From UBA4582 sp964228885 (GTDB taxonomy: Bacteria > Pseudomonadota > Gammaproteobacteria > Pseudomonadales > Azotimanducaceae): DNA of 64,000 nucleotides. Shown one piece after another: positions 55,550 through 63,488 of this stretch (position 1 is the stretch's first letter; every line of letters starts with the position of its first letter). The notes under the pieces are model-generated. The model was not told where the DNA came from, searched no databases, and saw nothing but the letters and a program-made list of their open reading frames with translations. A program made the translations under genes and the position numbers. The stretch lies in assembly GCA_964228885.1 (NCBI GenBank), contig CAXRCG010000048.1:12781-76780 (forward strand), read 5' to 3'.

Positions 55550-57013
55550 CTACGCCCACTTACGTCTTGGTATATCAATGCCTCGGTCCTTCATTCTAGA
55601 GACTTTATAACGAAGTGTGCGCTCACTTATACCCAACCGCGCGGCTGCCTCTTTCCGAGTTCTGGAATTTCTTAACGTTTCCGCAATCACTCTAAACTCA
55701 TTTGCATCCATCGCACTTTGAAGCCCTGATCTGGATTGATCAGCCTCAACCGAACCATAACTTGGCTGCCCACCATCATTAGCGCCAAAGAAAGTATTCG
55801 ATGAAGGAGCACGCGTTTCACTCGGGACATCATAAGCTGGCGTGGTAAATCCGGCAGGCACTTCTTTACCGGTCGTTGGCACATCGTAGACAGGATCATC
55901 AAAGAAAAGGTGATCAGCGGTAATGTCTTTACCGTCTGATAAAACGACCGCACGCTGAATGACATTTTCCAGTTCTCTGACATTCCCAGGCCACTCATAT
56001 CCCAGTAATTTGGTTAAAGCATCCGGTGAAAGATTAGGCACCTGCTGTCCGTTGCCATATTTGACTAGAAAGAAATTTGACAATGGCAAGATATCGTCAG
56101 ACCGCTCTCGAAGTCCGGGCACGTTGATTCTAAAAGTACTGATTCGGAAATAGAGGTCCTCTCTAAACTGTCCAACACGGATTGCATGTCGGAGATCCCT
56201 ATTCGTCGCAGTGATGATTCTTGCATTGACCGGCCTAGATTCTGCGCTGCCAATCAGCGTAATTTCCTTTTCTTGCAGCGCTCTTAATAGTTTGGCCTGA
56301 ATCTGCAGAGGCAGCTCACCCACCTCATCCAAAAACAAAGTTCCCCCCTCCGCTTGCTCGAAAAAGCCAATTGTGGTTTTGGTGGCGCCAGTAAAAGCGC
56401 CTTTAGCATGACCAAACAGCAAGCTCTCAGCTAAAGCTTCGGGCAGTGCCGCACAATTAACCGGTACAAATGGTCCATTTCGTCTTGGCGAAAAATCATG
56501 CGTTAATCGCGCCAGCACCTCTTTACCGGAGCCTGTTGGACCGTTCATTAAAGCGGTGACTTCCGACGCACCCACACGCTCAATCAGCGCTAATAGATGC
56601 TGAGATAACTCATCGACGAATACATAAGAATCACCCTTGAGCAGTCCAACTCGTGCATGAGCGGCAATCTCCTCCCATTTTTTCTCGGTATCTTGACCCT
56701 CACAAATAACTTCATCAATCCCTTTCTTAAGGGCGTCCAATCCGAGTTCGAATTGATGCGGATGCACACGGAGCACCGTAAAGATCTTAAAAGGAAAACT
56801 TTTAACGAGATTCATCATCGCCTCCACTGATGCAAAGCTATCAGCACAAATCGAAAGAATCACGGGCCCAGAAAGATCAGCGATCGAACTTGAAAGGGAG
56901 TGAATGTTAATAGGTCTTGGGGCCAGACCCATCTTGGTCAGAATCGTTAACAATGACTGATCAATTGAAGAAACGTCATCCCAAATAATGTCTAAAGGCT
57001 GCTCGCTGTACAT
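55550..57013 (-). CDS. Sigma-54-dependent activator, FlrC/FleR-like
   Basis: 487 residues from the ATG at 57013 (GAGAGCGAGAAA upstream); the open frame to 57127 has no support. The AAA+ domain is complete: Walker A GPTGSGKE, the sigma-54 contact loop GAFTGA, GGTLFLDEVGELPLQIQAKLLRALQE, then a Fis-type HTH at the C-terminus (RKEAAARLGISERTLRYKVSRMKD). The N-terminal ~120 residues have a receiver-like layout, but the paired acidic residues and phospho-acceptor aspartate of a true receiver are not evident. It should activate class III sigma-54 promoters for basal body and hook genes. No histidine kinase gene lies beside it. Confidence 0.85.
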   Translation of the reverse strand: MYSEQPLDIIWDDVSSIDQSLLTILTKMGLAPRPINIHSLSSSIADLSGPVILSICADSFASVEAMMNLVKSFPFKIFTVLRVHPHQFELGLDALKKGIDEVICEGQDTEKKWEEIAAHARVGLLKGDSYVFVDELSQHLLALIERVGASEVTALMNGPTGSGKEVLARLTHDFSPRRNGPFVPVNCAALPEALAESLLFGHAKGAFTGATKTTIGFFEQAEGGTLFLDEVGELPLQIQAKLLRALQEKEITLIGSAESRPVNARIITATNRDLRHAIRVGQFREDLYFRISTFRINVPGLRERSDDILPLSNFFLVKYGNGQQVPNLSPDALTKLLGYEWPGNVRELENVIQRAVVLSDGKDITADHLFFDDPVYDVPTTGKEVPAGFTTPAYDVPSETRAPSSNTFFGANDGGQPSYGSVEADQSRSGLQSAMDANEFRVIAETLRNSRTRKEAAARLGISERTLRYKVSRMKDRGIDIPRRKWA

Positions 57014-57159
57014 TTTCTCGCTCTCATTTAAGTCAGTGAGAATATTAAAGCAACTGCCGTGCCAACATTTTATTTTCTTATAAAACAACAACTTAAAAGA
57101 GAAACGGCAAAGTTCCGGCCAGACCATACCGGTTTTGTCAACTTTTCGACACCTTCTTC

Positions 57160-58191
57160 CTAACCCAAACCGTACTTCTTAATTCTCTCTATCAGCGTTG
57201 TTCTTTGGATTTTTAGAATACGTGCACACATCGAGACATTCCCGTTCACTTCTTCCAGCGCGCGGGAAATCATTCTCTGTTCAACCTGATTGACAACTTC
57301 TTTCAGAGAGAGGCTTTCTTCTTCCGCCTTGTGGATGCCACGAGCCATCAAAATAATATCCTCAAATTCATGACTGTCCTCATCGGCTTCGCTTGGGGCG
57401 TCATTTACCGTGCTTACCGCCTCGGCCGCTTCCTGCAATCCCGGCGGGAGCATGGCTGGATTCACCCTTTCCAAGGAAATCACTTCACCCGGATGCAATA
57501 CTGATAGCCGATGAATCATATTCGACAACTCTCTTATATTGCCTGGCCACTGGTATTTCATCATTTCGGCGAGAAAATCTGCTGAAAACTTGAGCGGTTT
57601 TTGGTCCTGCTTGTAAAGATCGCAGAAGTGACTCACAAATAGCGGGATTTCTTCTGCTCGCTCTCTCAGTGGGGCCAGCGTCAGAGGCACAACATTGAGC
57701 CTGTAGTATAAATCTGCCCTGAAACTACCGCCTTCGATCTCCTTCTCGATATGTCGATGCGTTGCTGAAATGATGCGCACGTCCACCGCAATAGACACAT
57801 TTGAGCCGACCGGGTCGACGACACGCTCCTGCAGCACCCGTAAAAGTTTTATTTGCATATCCATCGGCATATCACCGATCTCATCCAGAAAAAGCGTGCC
57901 ACCATCAGCTGCAATCACCTTGCCAATTCTATTAGCGATCGCGCCCGTAAAAGCGCCCTTTTTATGCCCATAGAGCTCACTTTCCAGCAAATCCCTCGGG
58001 ATAGCACCGCAATTCACAGCAACAAAGGCTTTATCTGATCGATCAGACAGATCGTGAATTTTTCTCGCGAGCACCTCCTTGCCCGAGCCACTCTCGCCCG
58101 CAATGAGCACGCTCACGTCAGAGGGAGCAATCTTCTCGATTAACCCCAAAAGTTCTTTGGTGACCTCACTCTTCCCAAATACTGGCTGCAT
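57160..58191 (-). CDS. Sigma-54-dependent activator, FlrA/FleQ-like without N-terminal domain
   Basis: 343 residues. It starts almost directly at the AAA+ domain: Walker A GESGSGKE at 32-39 and GAFTGA at 79-84, GGTLFLDEIGDMPMDMQIKLLRVLQE, then a C-terminal HTH (NVSMCARILKIQRTTLIERIKKYG) of the FleQ/FlrA type. FleQ/FlrA proteins are usually ~470-490 residues with a REC-like N-terminal domain that here is missing. It is the probable master regulator of the flagellar genes. The upstream frame is open for 28 codons to a TAA but contains no start codon. Confidence 0.85.
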   Translation of the reverse strand: MQPVFGKSEVTKELLGLIEKIAPSDVSVLIAGESGSGKEVLARKIHDLSDRSDKAFVAVNCGAIPRDLLESELYGHKKGAFTGAIANRIGKVIAADGGTLFLDEIGDMPMDMQIKLLRVLQERVVDPVGSNVSIAVDVRIISATHRHIEKEIEGGSFRADLYYRLNVVPLTLAPLRERAEEIPLFVSHFCDLYKQDQKPLKFSADFLAEMMKYQWPGNIRELSNMIHRLSVLHPGEVISLERVNPAMLPPGLQEAAEAVSTVNDAPSEADEDSHEFEDIILMARGIHKAEEESLSLKEVVNQVEQRMISRALEEVNGNVSMCARILKIQRTTLIERIKKYGLG

Positions 58192-58498
58192 GCTGCTTCG
58201 GCTGTGAATCTGACGTGGGATATCATGGCAACCAGAAAAGACGATAGCAACAACATCTGATTGCCTAACTTAGCAAAACGGCGATTTAAATCCGCTTTCT
58301 CAATCAATTACTTGCCAAATTTGCCGCATAAACCAGCAAAAATAGATTGAGCACCGCAATAATCAGCCTTTAAAGGCACATAATTCATGGCATGATTACT
58401 GCAAATGAAATAGTAAGAGAAATCACTGAAATAAGTTAAAGATATCGTAAGCTTGACCGATAACAACAGTGGAAGACCAAACTTTCACACCTCACATT
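58192..58498. other. Divergent regulatory region between the FlrA-like gene and fliD
   Basis: About 300 bases with no gene. It holds the promoter of the FlrA-like gene on the minus strand (not resolved) and a sigma-54 promoter for fliD, listed separately. The region 58300-58450 is AT-rich. Confidence 0.5.
58388..58403 (+). promoter_or_regulatory. Sigma-54 promoter for fliD
   Basis: TGGCAT-GATTA-CTGCA places GG at -24 and GC at -12 with the required 10-base spacing, differing from the TGGCAC-N5-TTGCA consensus at two positions. It lies about 80-110 bases before fliD, suiting activation by the neighbouring sigma-54 activators. Confidence 0.75.
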
Positions 58499-59869
58499 AT
58501 GGCTGGAATAGACTACATCAACGCCCTAGGCGCCGGCGCTTCGTTTGACACAAAGAAGATCGTTGAATCTTTAGTCGAAGCAGAAAGAGCGGGAGCGCAG
58601 GCTCAAATAGAGAGAAAAATCGCTGACGCAGAGTCAAAAATAAGCGGTTTAGGCTCCGCTGCGTCTATTCTGGACATCTTAAAAGAAGGGGCCGAACTCC
58701 TTAACGACGCCAAAGATTTTAACACCCTTTCCATACAAAACAGCCAATCTTCCGCGCTTGGAGCAACCGTCACCAATAATGCAAGGGCCGGCACAAACAG
58801 CGTCACTGTAACTAGCATCGCCCGAGAACAGCGCAGCATATCCGATGGGTTTGATTCCGTCTCTGCGACGATAAATGGCGAAAACACGACCACCATCAGC
58901 ATTACGATCGGCGGGACGACAGAGGATATTTCCGTTAATGCCGCTTCCCTTGATTCTGTGAAATCAGCGATCAATGACGCAAACCTCGGCGTCAGAGCCG
59001 AGATTGTCAACACAGGCACCGGGTCAGGCAATTTTCGGCTACAACTTGTGGGCGAAAACGGTTCCGATAACGCTTTTTCTGTTTCATCTAACTTTTCTGG
59101 ACTGAACATCCAGTCGATCCAATCAGCATCCAATGCCAACTTGAATGTGAACGGCGTAGACTTCACTCGCTCCACCAACCAAATCTCAGACATCATTGAG
59201 GGTGTAAACCTCAATTTAACATCGGTAACCAATGGCACAGCCACCATATCGGTGGATCGAGATGTCTCGGAAGCAAAAGGCAATATTATTGCTTTTGTTT
59301 CCATGTATAACGAAGCTAGCCTTGAGTTTAAAAAACTAACCAGCTCCGAATTAGATGGCCCGCTCCGTGGCGATACCATTTTCAGGTCGATAACTCGCAG
59401 CCTCCGCTCGATTATTGTAGGCACCTCTTCATCGCCTGGAGACTCAATCAGTTCACTGTCGAGTATGGGTATCAGCATTGATCGCAATGGCCAATTAAAT
59501 TTTGACGAGGCCGCAATCGATAAAGCGCTCAGTAATAATTATGACGATGTGATCAAGGTTTTTTCAGCCAACACCAACAATCAATCCAGATTTAATTCAG
59601 GCAGCGGCGGCATAGCCGGTGATATCAAGAACTTAATCGAACGCGTCACGGCCTCAGATGGCTATCTCGTGACAGCGGATGCAGCGCTGCAAGCACGAAA
59701 GGTGGAGTACGATAAAGATGCAGAGGATCTCGCCACCAGAATGGAAAAGGTTGAAGAGCGTTACAATCGACAATTCCTTGTCATGCAGAGCATTATTGAA
59801 GAGATGAATAGCACGAAAGATAGTATGAAAAGCTCTTTCGAAAATCTACCATTTAGCAATCGCGACTAA
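58499..59869 (+). CDS. fliD: Flagellar filament cap protein FliD
   Basis: 456 residues from the ATG at 58499; a GTG at 58469 would add ten residues. Neither start has a strong binding site, so I use the one that fits family N-termini (MAGIDYINALGAGASFDTKKIVESLVEAER). The N-terminal coiled-coil region, the repeated beta domains (NARAGTNSVTVTSIAREQRSISDGFD; NGTATISVDRDVSEAKGNIIAFVSMYNEA) and the C-terminal coiled coil (ALQARKVEYDKDAEDLATRMEKVEERYNRQFLVMQSIIEEMNS) are all typical. It promotes flagellin folding at the filament tip. Transcribed towards the flagellins. Confidence 0.95.
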   Translation: MAGIDYINALGAGASFDTKKIVESLVEAERAGAQAQIERKIADAESKISGLGSAASILDILKEGAELLNDAKDFNTLSIQNSQSSALGATVTNNARAGTNSVTVTSIAREQRSISDGFDSVSATINGENTTTISITIGGTTEDISVNAASLDSVKSAINDANLGVRAEIVNTGTGSGNFRLQLVGENGSDNAFSVSSNFSGLNIQSIQSASNANLNVNGVDFTRSTNQISDIIEGVNLNLTSVTNGTATISVDRDVSEAKGNIIAFVSMYNEASLEFKKLTSSELDGPLRGDTIFRSITRSLRSIIVGTSSSPGDSISSLSSMGISIDRNGQLNFDEAAIDKALSNNYDDVIKVFSANTNNQSRFNSGSGGIAGDIKNLIERVTASDGYLVTADAALQARKVEYDKDAEDLATRMEKVEERYNRQFLVMQSIIEEMNSTKDSMKSSFENLPFSNRD

Positions 59870-59910
59870 TCAAGCTATAATCTCCGATTGCCCTCACCAA
59901 AGGCTCGGTA

Positions 59911-60129
59911 ATGAAACCCAACACTGAACCAACCTGCAAGGTCTGCAAACAAATCCGAATGTTTCTGCTGTTTGCTGTCCCCATCCTGATGGTGATTGGC
60001 ACCCGGCCTGACATTGCCGTCCCCTCGATTCCCATTGAATTTATTTTCACTAACTTCATTTTTATCGGCTTTATCACGGTAGTGGCTTGGCGAATTTATG
60101 TCGATTACTGGAAAGACCGCAAAAAATAG
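59911..60129 (+). CDS. Small membrane protein with CxxC motif
   Basis: 72 residues. N-terminal TCKVCKQ gives a CxxC motif, followed by two hydrophobic helices (~17-33 and ~46-63) and a basic C-terminus (DYWKDRKK). A weak ribosome binding site AAAGG lies nine bases before the ATG. It is 41 bases after fliD on the same strand, where fliS or flaG is often found, but it resembles neither. Function unknown. Confidence 0.6.
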   Translation: MKPNTEPTCKVCKQIRMFLLFAVPILMVIGTRPDIAVPSIPIEFIFTNFIFIGFITVVAWRIYVDYWKDRKK

Positions 60130-60206
60130 CCCTCGCCCTCGTTTGCCGAACAAAAAGCATACAAATCTAGTTTTTTGAAAACATCCTTTTTTTATTAACA
60201 ATTTCC

Positions 60207-60233
60207 TAAAGTTTCTTCCAGCCCTGCCGATAA
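60207..60233 (+). promoter_or_regulatory. Consensus sigma-28 (FliA) promoter of the short flagellin cluster
   Basis: TAAAGTTT, 11 bases, GCCGATAA: both halves match the sigma-28 consensus exactly with the canonical spacing. The predicted start is near 60240, giving a ~170-nt leader before the first short flagellin. No comparable sequence is found before the second or third. Confidence 0.93.
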
Positions 60234-60294
60234 GAATATTGAAAGCGGCAATTTGCTGCCGGTTTCGTTACCCAAGCGTGTGACAAGCGCTCGG
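60234..60294 (+). promoter_or_regulatory. Proximal part of the first flagellin 5' UTR with a hairpin
   Basis: ACCC-A-AGCG (about 60269-60277) can pair with CGCT-C-GGGT (about 60287-60295), with one A/C mismatch, enclosing a 9-base loop. This part is unique to the first gene of the cluster; the remaining leader is shared by all three. Confidence 0.45.
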
Positions 60295-60411
60295 GTAGCA
60301 ACTTAACGGTTGCGTCGTATGGCAAGTGTGAGGGGTCGCACTGTCCATGCAGGGTCGTCATGGTTAAAACCATTCACGTGGCTTTCTAAATATATTTTAG
60401 GGGCTTAACTT
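60295..60411 (+). promoter_or_regulatory. Conserved flagellin leader, copy 1
   Basis: About 117 nt shared nearly base for base with the leaders at 61405 and 62515. Hairpin I: GCAAC/GTTGC. Hairpin II: AGTGTGA (60325-60331) with TCGCACT (60336-60342), closed by a four-base loop. Then CCATG/CATGG and ATGGTT/AACCAT, two alternative stems sharing the CATGGTT segment. The final part has the flagellin ribosome binding site AGGGG. The copies differ in hairpin II in ways that keep pairing. Confidence 0.7.
60360..60389 (+). CDS. Upstream ORF MVKTIHVAF in flagellin leader 1
   Basis: Nine codons plus TAA. GCAGGGT seven bases upstream could be a ribosome binding site. The stop is exactly 22 nt before the flagellin ATG. 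The same peptide is present in leader 2 (Ala codon GCT to GCC) and with one change in leader 3. Translation is inferred only. Confidence 0.4.
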   Translation: MVKTIHVAF

Positions 60412-61293
60412 ATGGCTTTATTCATTAATACAAATGTCGCATCTTTAGGTGCGCAGCGATCTCTGGCCACTTCGGGAGCAGAGCTCAAAACCGCGATGGA
60501 ACGTTTATCTTCGGGTAAAAAGATCAACAGCGCTGCAGATGATGCGGCTGGCTTTGCGATTGCCGAAAGAATGACCGCCCAGATCCGCGGACTTAACATG
60601 GCCACTAAGAACGCCAATGACGGGCTTTCTATGCTGGGCGTGATTGAAAACGCAACCAATGATGTCACTGATATGCTGCATCGCATGCGAGAACTTGCGA
60701 TTCAAGCAACGAACGACACTAACAGTGACGAAGATCGCGCATTTCTTCAGTTAGAAGTTGCACAGCTGATAAAAGAGATTGATCGGGTTGCAGATGATAC
60801 CCAATATAACGGTCAGACGGTACTTGACGGTACTTTTACTTCTAAGTCAATTCAGGTGGGCACAGAGTCCGGCCAGAAGATCACTTTTAGTGTCAATGGC
60901 ATCGGAACCGACAAAATCGGTACTGCTGCAGTGAGCGATGATGCTGCTACTACCAACGTCGATGAAACAGTCGCTGAAGCTGATGTGGCAGATATTGATA
61001 TCAGCACTGCTGCAGGCGCCCAGAGCGGTCTTCAAGTGATCACGGACGCGATCGAACAGGTCGCTGGCGATCGCGCCACCTACGGTGCATTACAAAACCG
61101 ACTGGAATATACCGTGTCTAATTTGATGAACGTTGCGGAGTTTACAACCGCTGCCCGTTCACGCATTGAAGACGCTGATTTCGCTGCTGAAAGCGCACGC
61201 TTGGCAAAGGCACAGGTCCTGCAACAAACAGGTACCGCAATGCTGGCACAAGCAAACGCTTCTTCGCAGCTCGCTTTATCCCTGATTAGATAG
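60412..61293 (+). CDS. Short flagellin 1 (293 residues)
   Basis: Conserved D0/D1 ends (MALFINTNVASLGAQRSLATSG; RLSSGKKINSAADDAAGFAIAERMTAQIRGLNMATKNANDG; and C-terminal VSNLMNVAEFTTAARSRIEDADFAAESARLAKAQVLQQTGTAMLAQANASSQLALSLIR). Only ~50 variable residues lie in the middle (about 150-200), so the protein lacks a real D2/D3. The ribosome binding site AGGGG lies eight bases before the ATG. It follows a consensus sigma-28 promoter and the shared leader. Confidence 0.96.
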   Translation: MALFINTNVASLGAQRSLATSGAELKTAMERLSSGKKINSAADDAAGFAIAERMTAQIRGLNMATKNANDGLSMLGVIENATNDVTDMLHRMRELAIQATNDTNSDEDRAFLQLEVAQLIKEIDRVADDTQYNGQTVLDGTFTSKSIQVGTESGQKITFSVNGIGTDKIGTAAVSDDAATTNVDETVAEADVADIDISTAAGAQSGLQVITDAIEQVAGDRATYGALQNRLEYTVSNLMNVAEFTTAARSRIEDADFAAESARLAKAQVLQQTGTAMLAQANASSQLALSLIR

Positions 61294-61298
61294 AATCC

Positions 61299-61315
61299 GC
61301 GGGCTCAGTGCCCGC
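61299..61315 (+). other. Intergenic hairpin after short flagellin 1
   Basis: Perfect GCGGGC/GCCCGC stem with a five-base loop three bases after the stop region. The T-tract after it is weak (CTCCTATTT), so it may be an inefficient terminator or an mRNA-stabilising hairpin rather than a full stop. Confidence 0.7.
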
Positions 61316-61404
61316 CTCCTATTTCGCCAGGATAAAATGCGAAAACTGGACTGTTGGTTTTAGCTGTCGCTTAAGACACATAAATGATGATCAGCCCAGG
61401 CTTC

Positions 61405-61521
61405 GTAGCAACTTAAAGGTTGCGTTGTATGGCAGGTGTGCGAGATCACGCCGTCCATGCAGGGTCGTCATGGTTAAAACCATTCACGTGGCCTTCTAAA
61501 TACACTTTAGGGGCTTAAGTT
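61405..61521 (+). promoter_or_regulatory. Conserved flagellin leader, copy 2
   Basis: Same layout as copy 1. Hairpin II here is GGTGTG (61435-61440) with CACGCC (61447-61452). Compared with copy 1 the outer A-T pair is replaced by G-C, and a T-A by T-G, so pairing is kept. The ribosome binding site AGGGG is identical. No sigma-28 site precedes it. Confidence 0.7.
61470..61499 (+). CDS. Upstream ORF MVKTIHVAF in flagellin leader 2
   Basis: Identical peptide to leader 1, with one synonymous codon change. The stop lies 22 nt before the flagellin ATG. GCAGGGT precedes the start as in the other copies. Confidence 0.4.
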   Translation: MVKTIHVAF

Positions 61522-62403
61522 ATGGCTTTATTCATAAACACAAACGTCGCATCTTTGGGTGCGCAGCGGTCTCTGGCCACCTCTGGGGCAGAGCTCAAAA
61601 CCGCGATGGAACGTCTATCTTCTGGCAAGAAGATCAACAGTGCTGCAGATGATGCGGCCGGCTTTGCGATTGCCGAAAGAATGACCGCCCAGATCCGCGG
61701 ACTCAACATGGCCACCAAGAATGCCAATGACGGGCTTTCGATGCTGGGCGTGATTGAAAACGCAACCAATGATGTCACTGACATGCTGCATCGCATGCGA
61801 GAACTTGCGATTCAAGCAACCAACGACACCAATGGTGACAAAGATCGCGAATTTCTCCAGCTAGAAGTTGCACAGCTGATACTCGAAATTGACCGGGTTG
61901 CAGAGGATACCCAGTACAACGGCCAAACTGTGCTTGATGGCAGCTTTGCTACAAAGTCCATTCAGGTAGGCACAGAGTCGGGTCAGAAAGTCACTTTTGA
62001 CATTAATGGTATCGAAACAGACGCGATCGGTACTAGAGATGCAAACGGTGACATCACAAGCACTACCGTCAACAGCGTCACCACGGCTAATGATGTTAAA
62101 TCGATTGACATCAGCGACGCGGCAGGCGCTCAAGCAGGTCTGCAGGTGATCACTGATGCGATCGAACAGGTCGCGGGCGATCGCGCCACCTATGGTGCAT
62201 TACAAAACCGACTGGAATATACCGTGTCTAATTTGATGAACGTCGCAGAGTTTACTACCGCTGCCCGTTCACGCATTGAAGACGCTGATTTCGCTGCTGA
62301 AAGCGCACGCTTGGCAAAGGCACAGGTCCTGCAACAAACGGGTACCGCAATGCTGGCACAAGCTAACGCTTCTTCGCAGCTCGCTTTATCCCTGATTAGA
62401 TAA
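61522..62403 (+). CDS. Short flagellin 2 (293 residues)
   Basis: Same length as flagellin 1 and nearly identical through residues 1-100 and 205-293, at DNA level too. The differences cluster at residues ~104-200 (for example GTRDANGDITSTTVNSVTTA), the surface patch. This points to recent duplication or gene conversion of the ends with divergence of the exposed centre. All D0/D1 motifs are intact. Confidence 0.96.
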   Translation: MALFINTNVASLGAQRSLATSGAELKTAMERLSSGKKINSAADDAAGFAIAERMTAQIRGLNMATKNANDGLSMLGVIENATNDVTDMLHRMRELAIQATNDTNGDKDREFLQLEVAQLILEIDRVAEDTQYNGQTVLDGSFATKSIQVGTESGQKVTFDINGIETDAIGTRDANGDITSTTVNSVTTANDVKSIDISDAAGAQAGLQVITDAIEQVAGDRATYGALQNRLEYTVSNLMNVAEFTTAARSRIEDADFAAESARLAKAQVLQQTGTAMLAQANASSQLALSLIR

Positions 62404-62408
62404 GATTC

Positions 62409-62425
62409 GCGGGCTATATGCCCGT
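62409..62425 (+). other. Intergenic hairpin after short flagellin 2
   Basis: GCGGGC/GCCCGT stem (one G-T wobble) with loop TATAT, at the same place as the hairpin after flagellin 1. The loop has changed (TCAGT to TATAT) while the stem is kept. It has no strong T-tract. Confidence 0.65.
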
Positions 62426-62514
62426 CTCCTATCTCGTCAGGATAAAAACACGAAAGCGGGATTGTTGATCCAGGTTGTCTGTCTCGGCAGATGACTCAGC
62501 ACCAAGACTGGTTT

Positions 62515-62632
62515 CGTGGCAACTTAACGGTTGCGTTGTATGGCAGGTGTGAGCAATCACACTATCCATGCAGGGTCGTCATGGTTAAAACCATTGACGT
62601 GGCCTTCTAAATCAACTCTTAGAGGCTTACTT
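62515..62632 (+). promoter_or_regulatory. Conserved flagellin leader, copy 3
   Basis: Same elements as copies 1 and 2. Hairpin II is GGTGTGA with TCACACT and a GCAA tetraloop of the GNRA class. The ribosome binding site reads AGAGG. The leader is retained although the following flagellin has diverged in its centre and C-terminus. Confidence 0.7.
62581..62610 (+). CDS. Upstream ORF MVKTIDVAF in flagellin leader 3
   Basis: Nine codons, one amino-acid change (His to Asp) from the other two copies. The stop is again exactly 22 nt before the flagellin ATG. Confidence 0.4.
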   Translation: MVKTIDVAF

Positions 62633-63475
62633 ATGAGTTTAACCGTTTATACCAATGTCGCATCTTTGAATGCGCAACGGTCTCTGGCCACCTCGGGGGC
62701 AGAGCTTAAAACCGCGATGGAACGTTTATCTTCTGGCAAGAAGATCAACAGTGCTGCAGATGACGCTGCAGGCTTTGCGATTGCCGAAAGAATGACCGCC
62801 CAGATCCGAGGCCTCAATATGGCCACAAAGAATGCCAATGACGGGCTTTCTATGTTGGCTGTTATTGAAAACGCGACCAATGATGTCACTGATATGTTGC
62901 ACCGCATGCGAGAGCTCGCAGTGCAGGCGTCGAATGACACCAACAGTAGCGAAGACCTTGGTTATCTCAATGCAGAGGTGACTCAGCTTAAAGCTGAGAT
63001 TACCCGAATCGCAGAGGATACCAAGTACAATGGAACAGCTTATCTAGACGGTGGCGCTAATGGCGTTACTGGTAAGTTTCAGGTTGGCACCGAAGCAGAC
63101 CAAACCATCTCCTTTACGATAAAGGCAGTGGATGCGGCGAGCATAGGCACCGCCAGTGGCACTCAGATAAGCGCTATCGATCTCAGCACATCCGCTAATG
63201 CAGGTACCGCCTTAACGGTGATTACTGATGCCATTGAGCAAGTTGCCGGAGATAGAGCTGGATACGGGGCTATCCAGAACCGGTTGGAATACACGGTCTC
63301 AAATCTGATGAACGTGGCGGAGTTTACCACTGCCGCGCGCTCTCGAATTGAGGACGCTGATTTCGCCGCTGAAAGTGCGCGGCTCGCAAAGAGCCAGATC
63401 CTTCAGCAAACCGGCGCAGCCATGTTGGCGCAAGCCAACGCAACGCCTGAACTGGCATTAATGCTGTTCAAGTAA
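62633..63475 (+). CDS. Short flagellin 3 (280 residues)
   Basis: I chose the ATG at 62633 (MSLTVYTNVASLNAQRSLATSG); the open frame to 62531 runs through the leader. D0/D1 motifs match flagellins 1 and 2 (RLSSGKKINSAADDAAGFAIAERMTAQIRGLNMATKNANDG). The middle is shorter and different (DGGANGVTGKFQVGTEADQTISFTIKAVDA). The C-terminus ends AMLAQANATPELALMLFK instead of SSQLALSLIR. It is last in the cluster before a strong terminator. Confidence 0.96.
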   Translation: MSLTVYTNVASLNAQRSLATSGAELKTAMERLSSGKKINSAADDAAGFAIAERMTAQIRGLNMATKNANDGLSMLAVIENATNDVTDMLHRMRELAVQASNDTNSSEDLGYLNAEVTQLKAEITRIAEDTKYNGTAYLDGGANGVTGKFQVGTEADQTISFTIKAVDAASIGTASGTQISAIDLSTSANAGTALTVITDAIEQVAGDRAGYGAIQNRLEYTVSNLMNVAEFTTAARSRIEDADFAAESARLAKSQILQQTGAAMLAQANATPELALMLFK

Positions 63476-63488
63476 CCGTGTGCCCCAC

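Noticed and set aside
58603..59487. 294-codon minus-strand frame inside fliD
   Set aside because: It is the complement of a strongly supported FliD; long antisense frames are expected from this codon usage.
60320..60340. Sigma-54 promoter (TGGCAAGTGTGAGG) in the flagellin leaders
   Set aside because: No GC follows GG at the required 10-base spacing in any copy, and a consensus sigma-28 promoter lies upstream.
60295..60411. Cyclic di-GMP riboswitch in the flagellin leader
   Set aside because: The leader has hairpins but lacks the GEMM core and tetraloop-receptor pattern.
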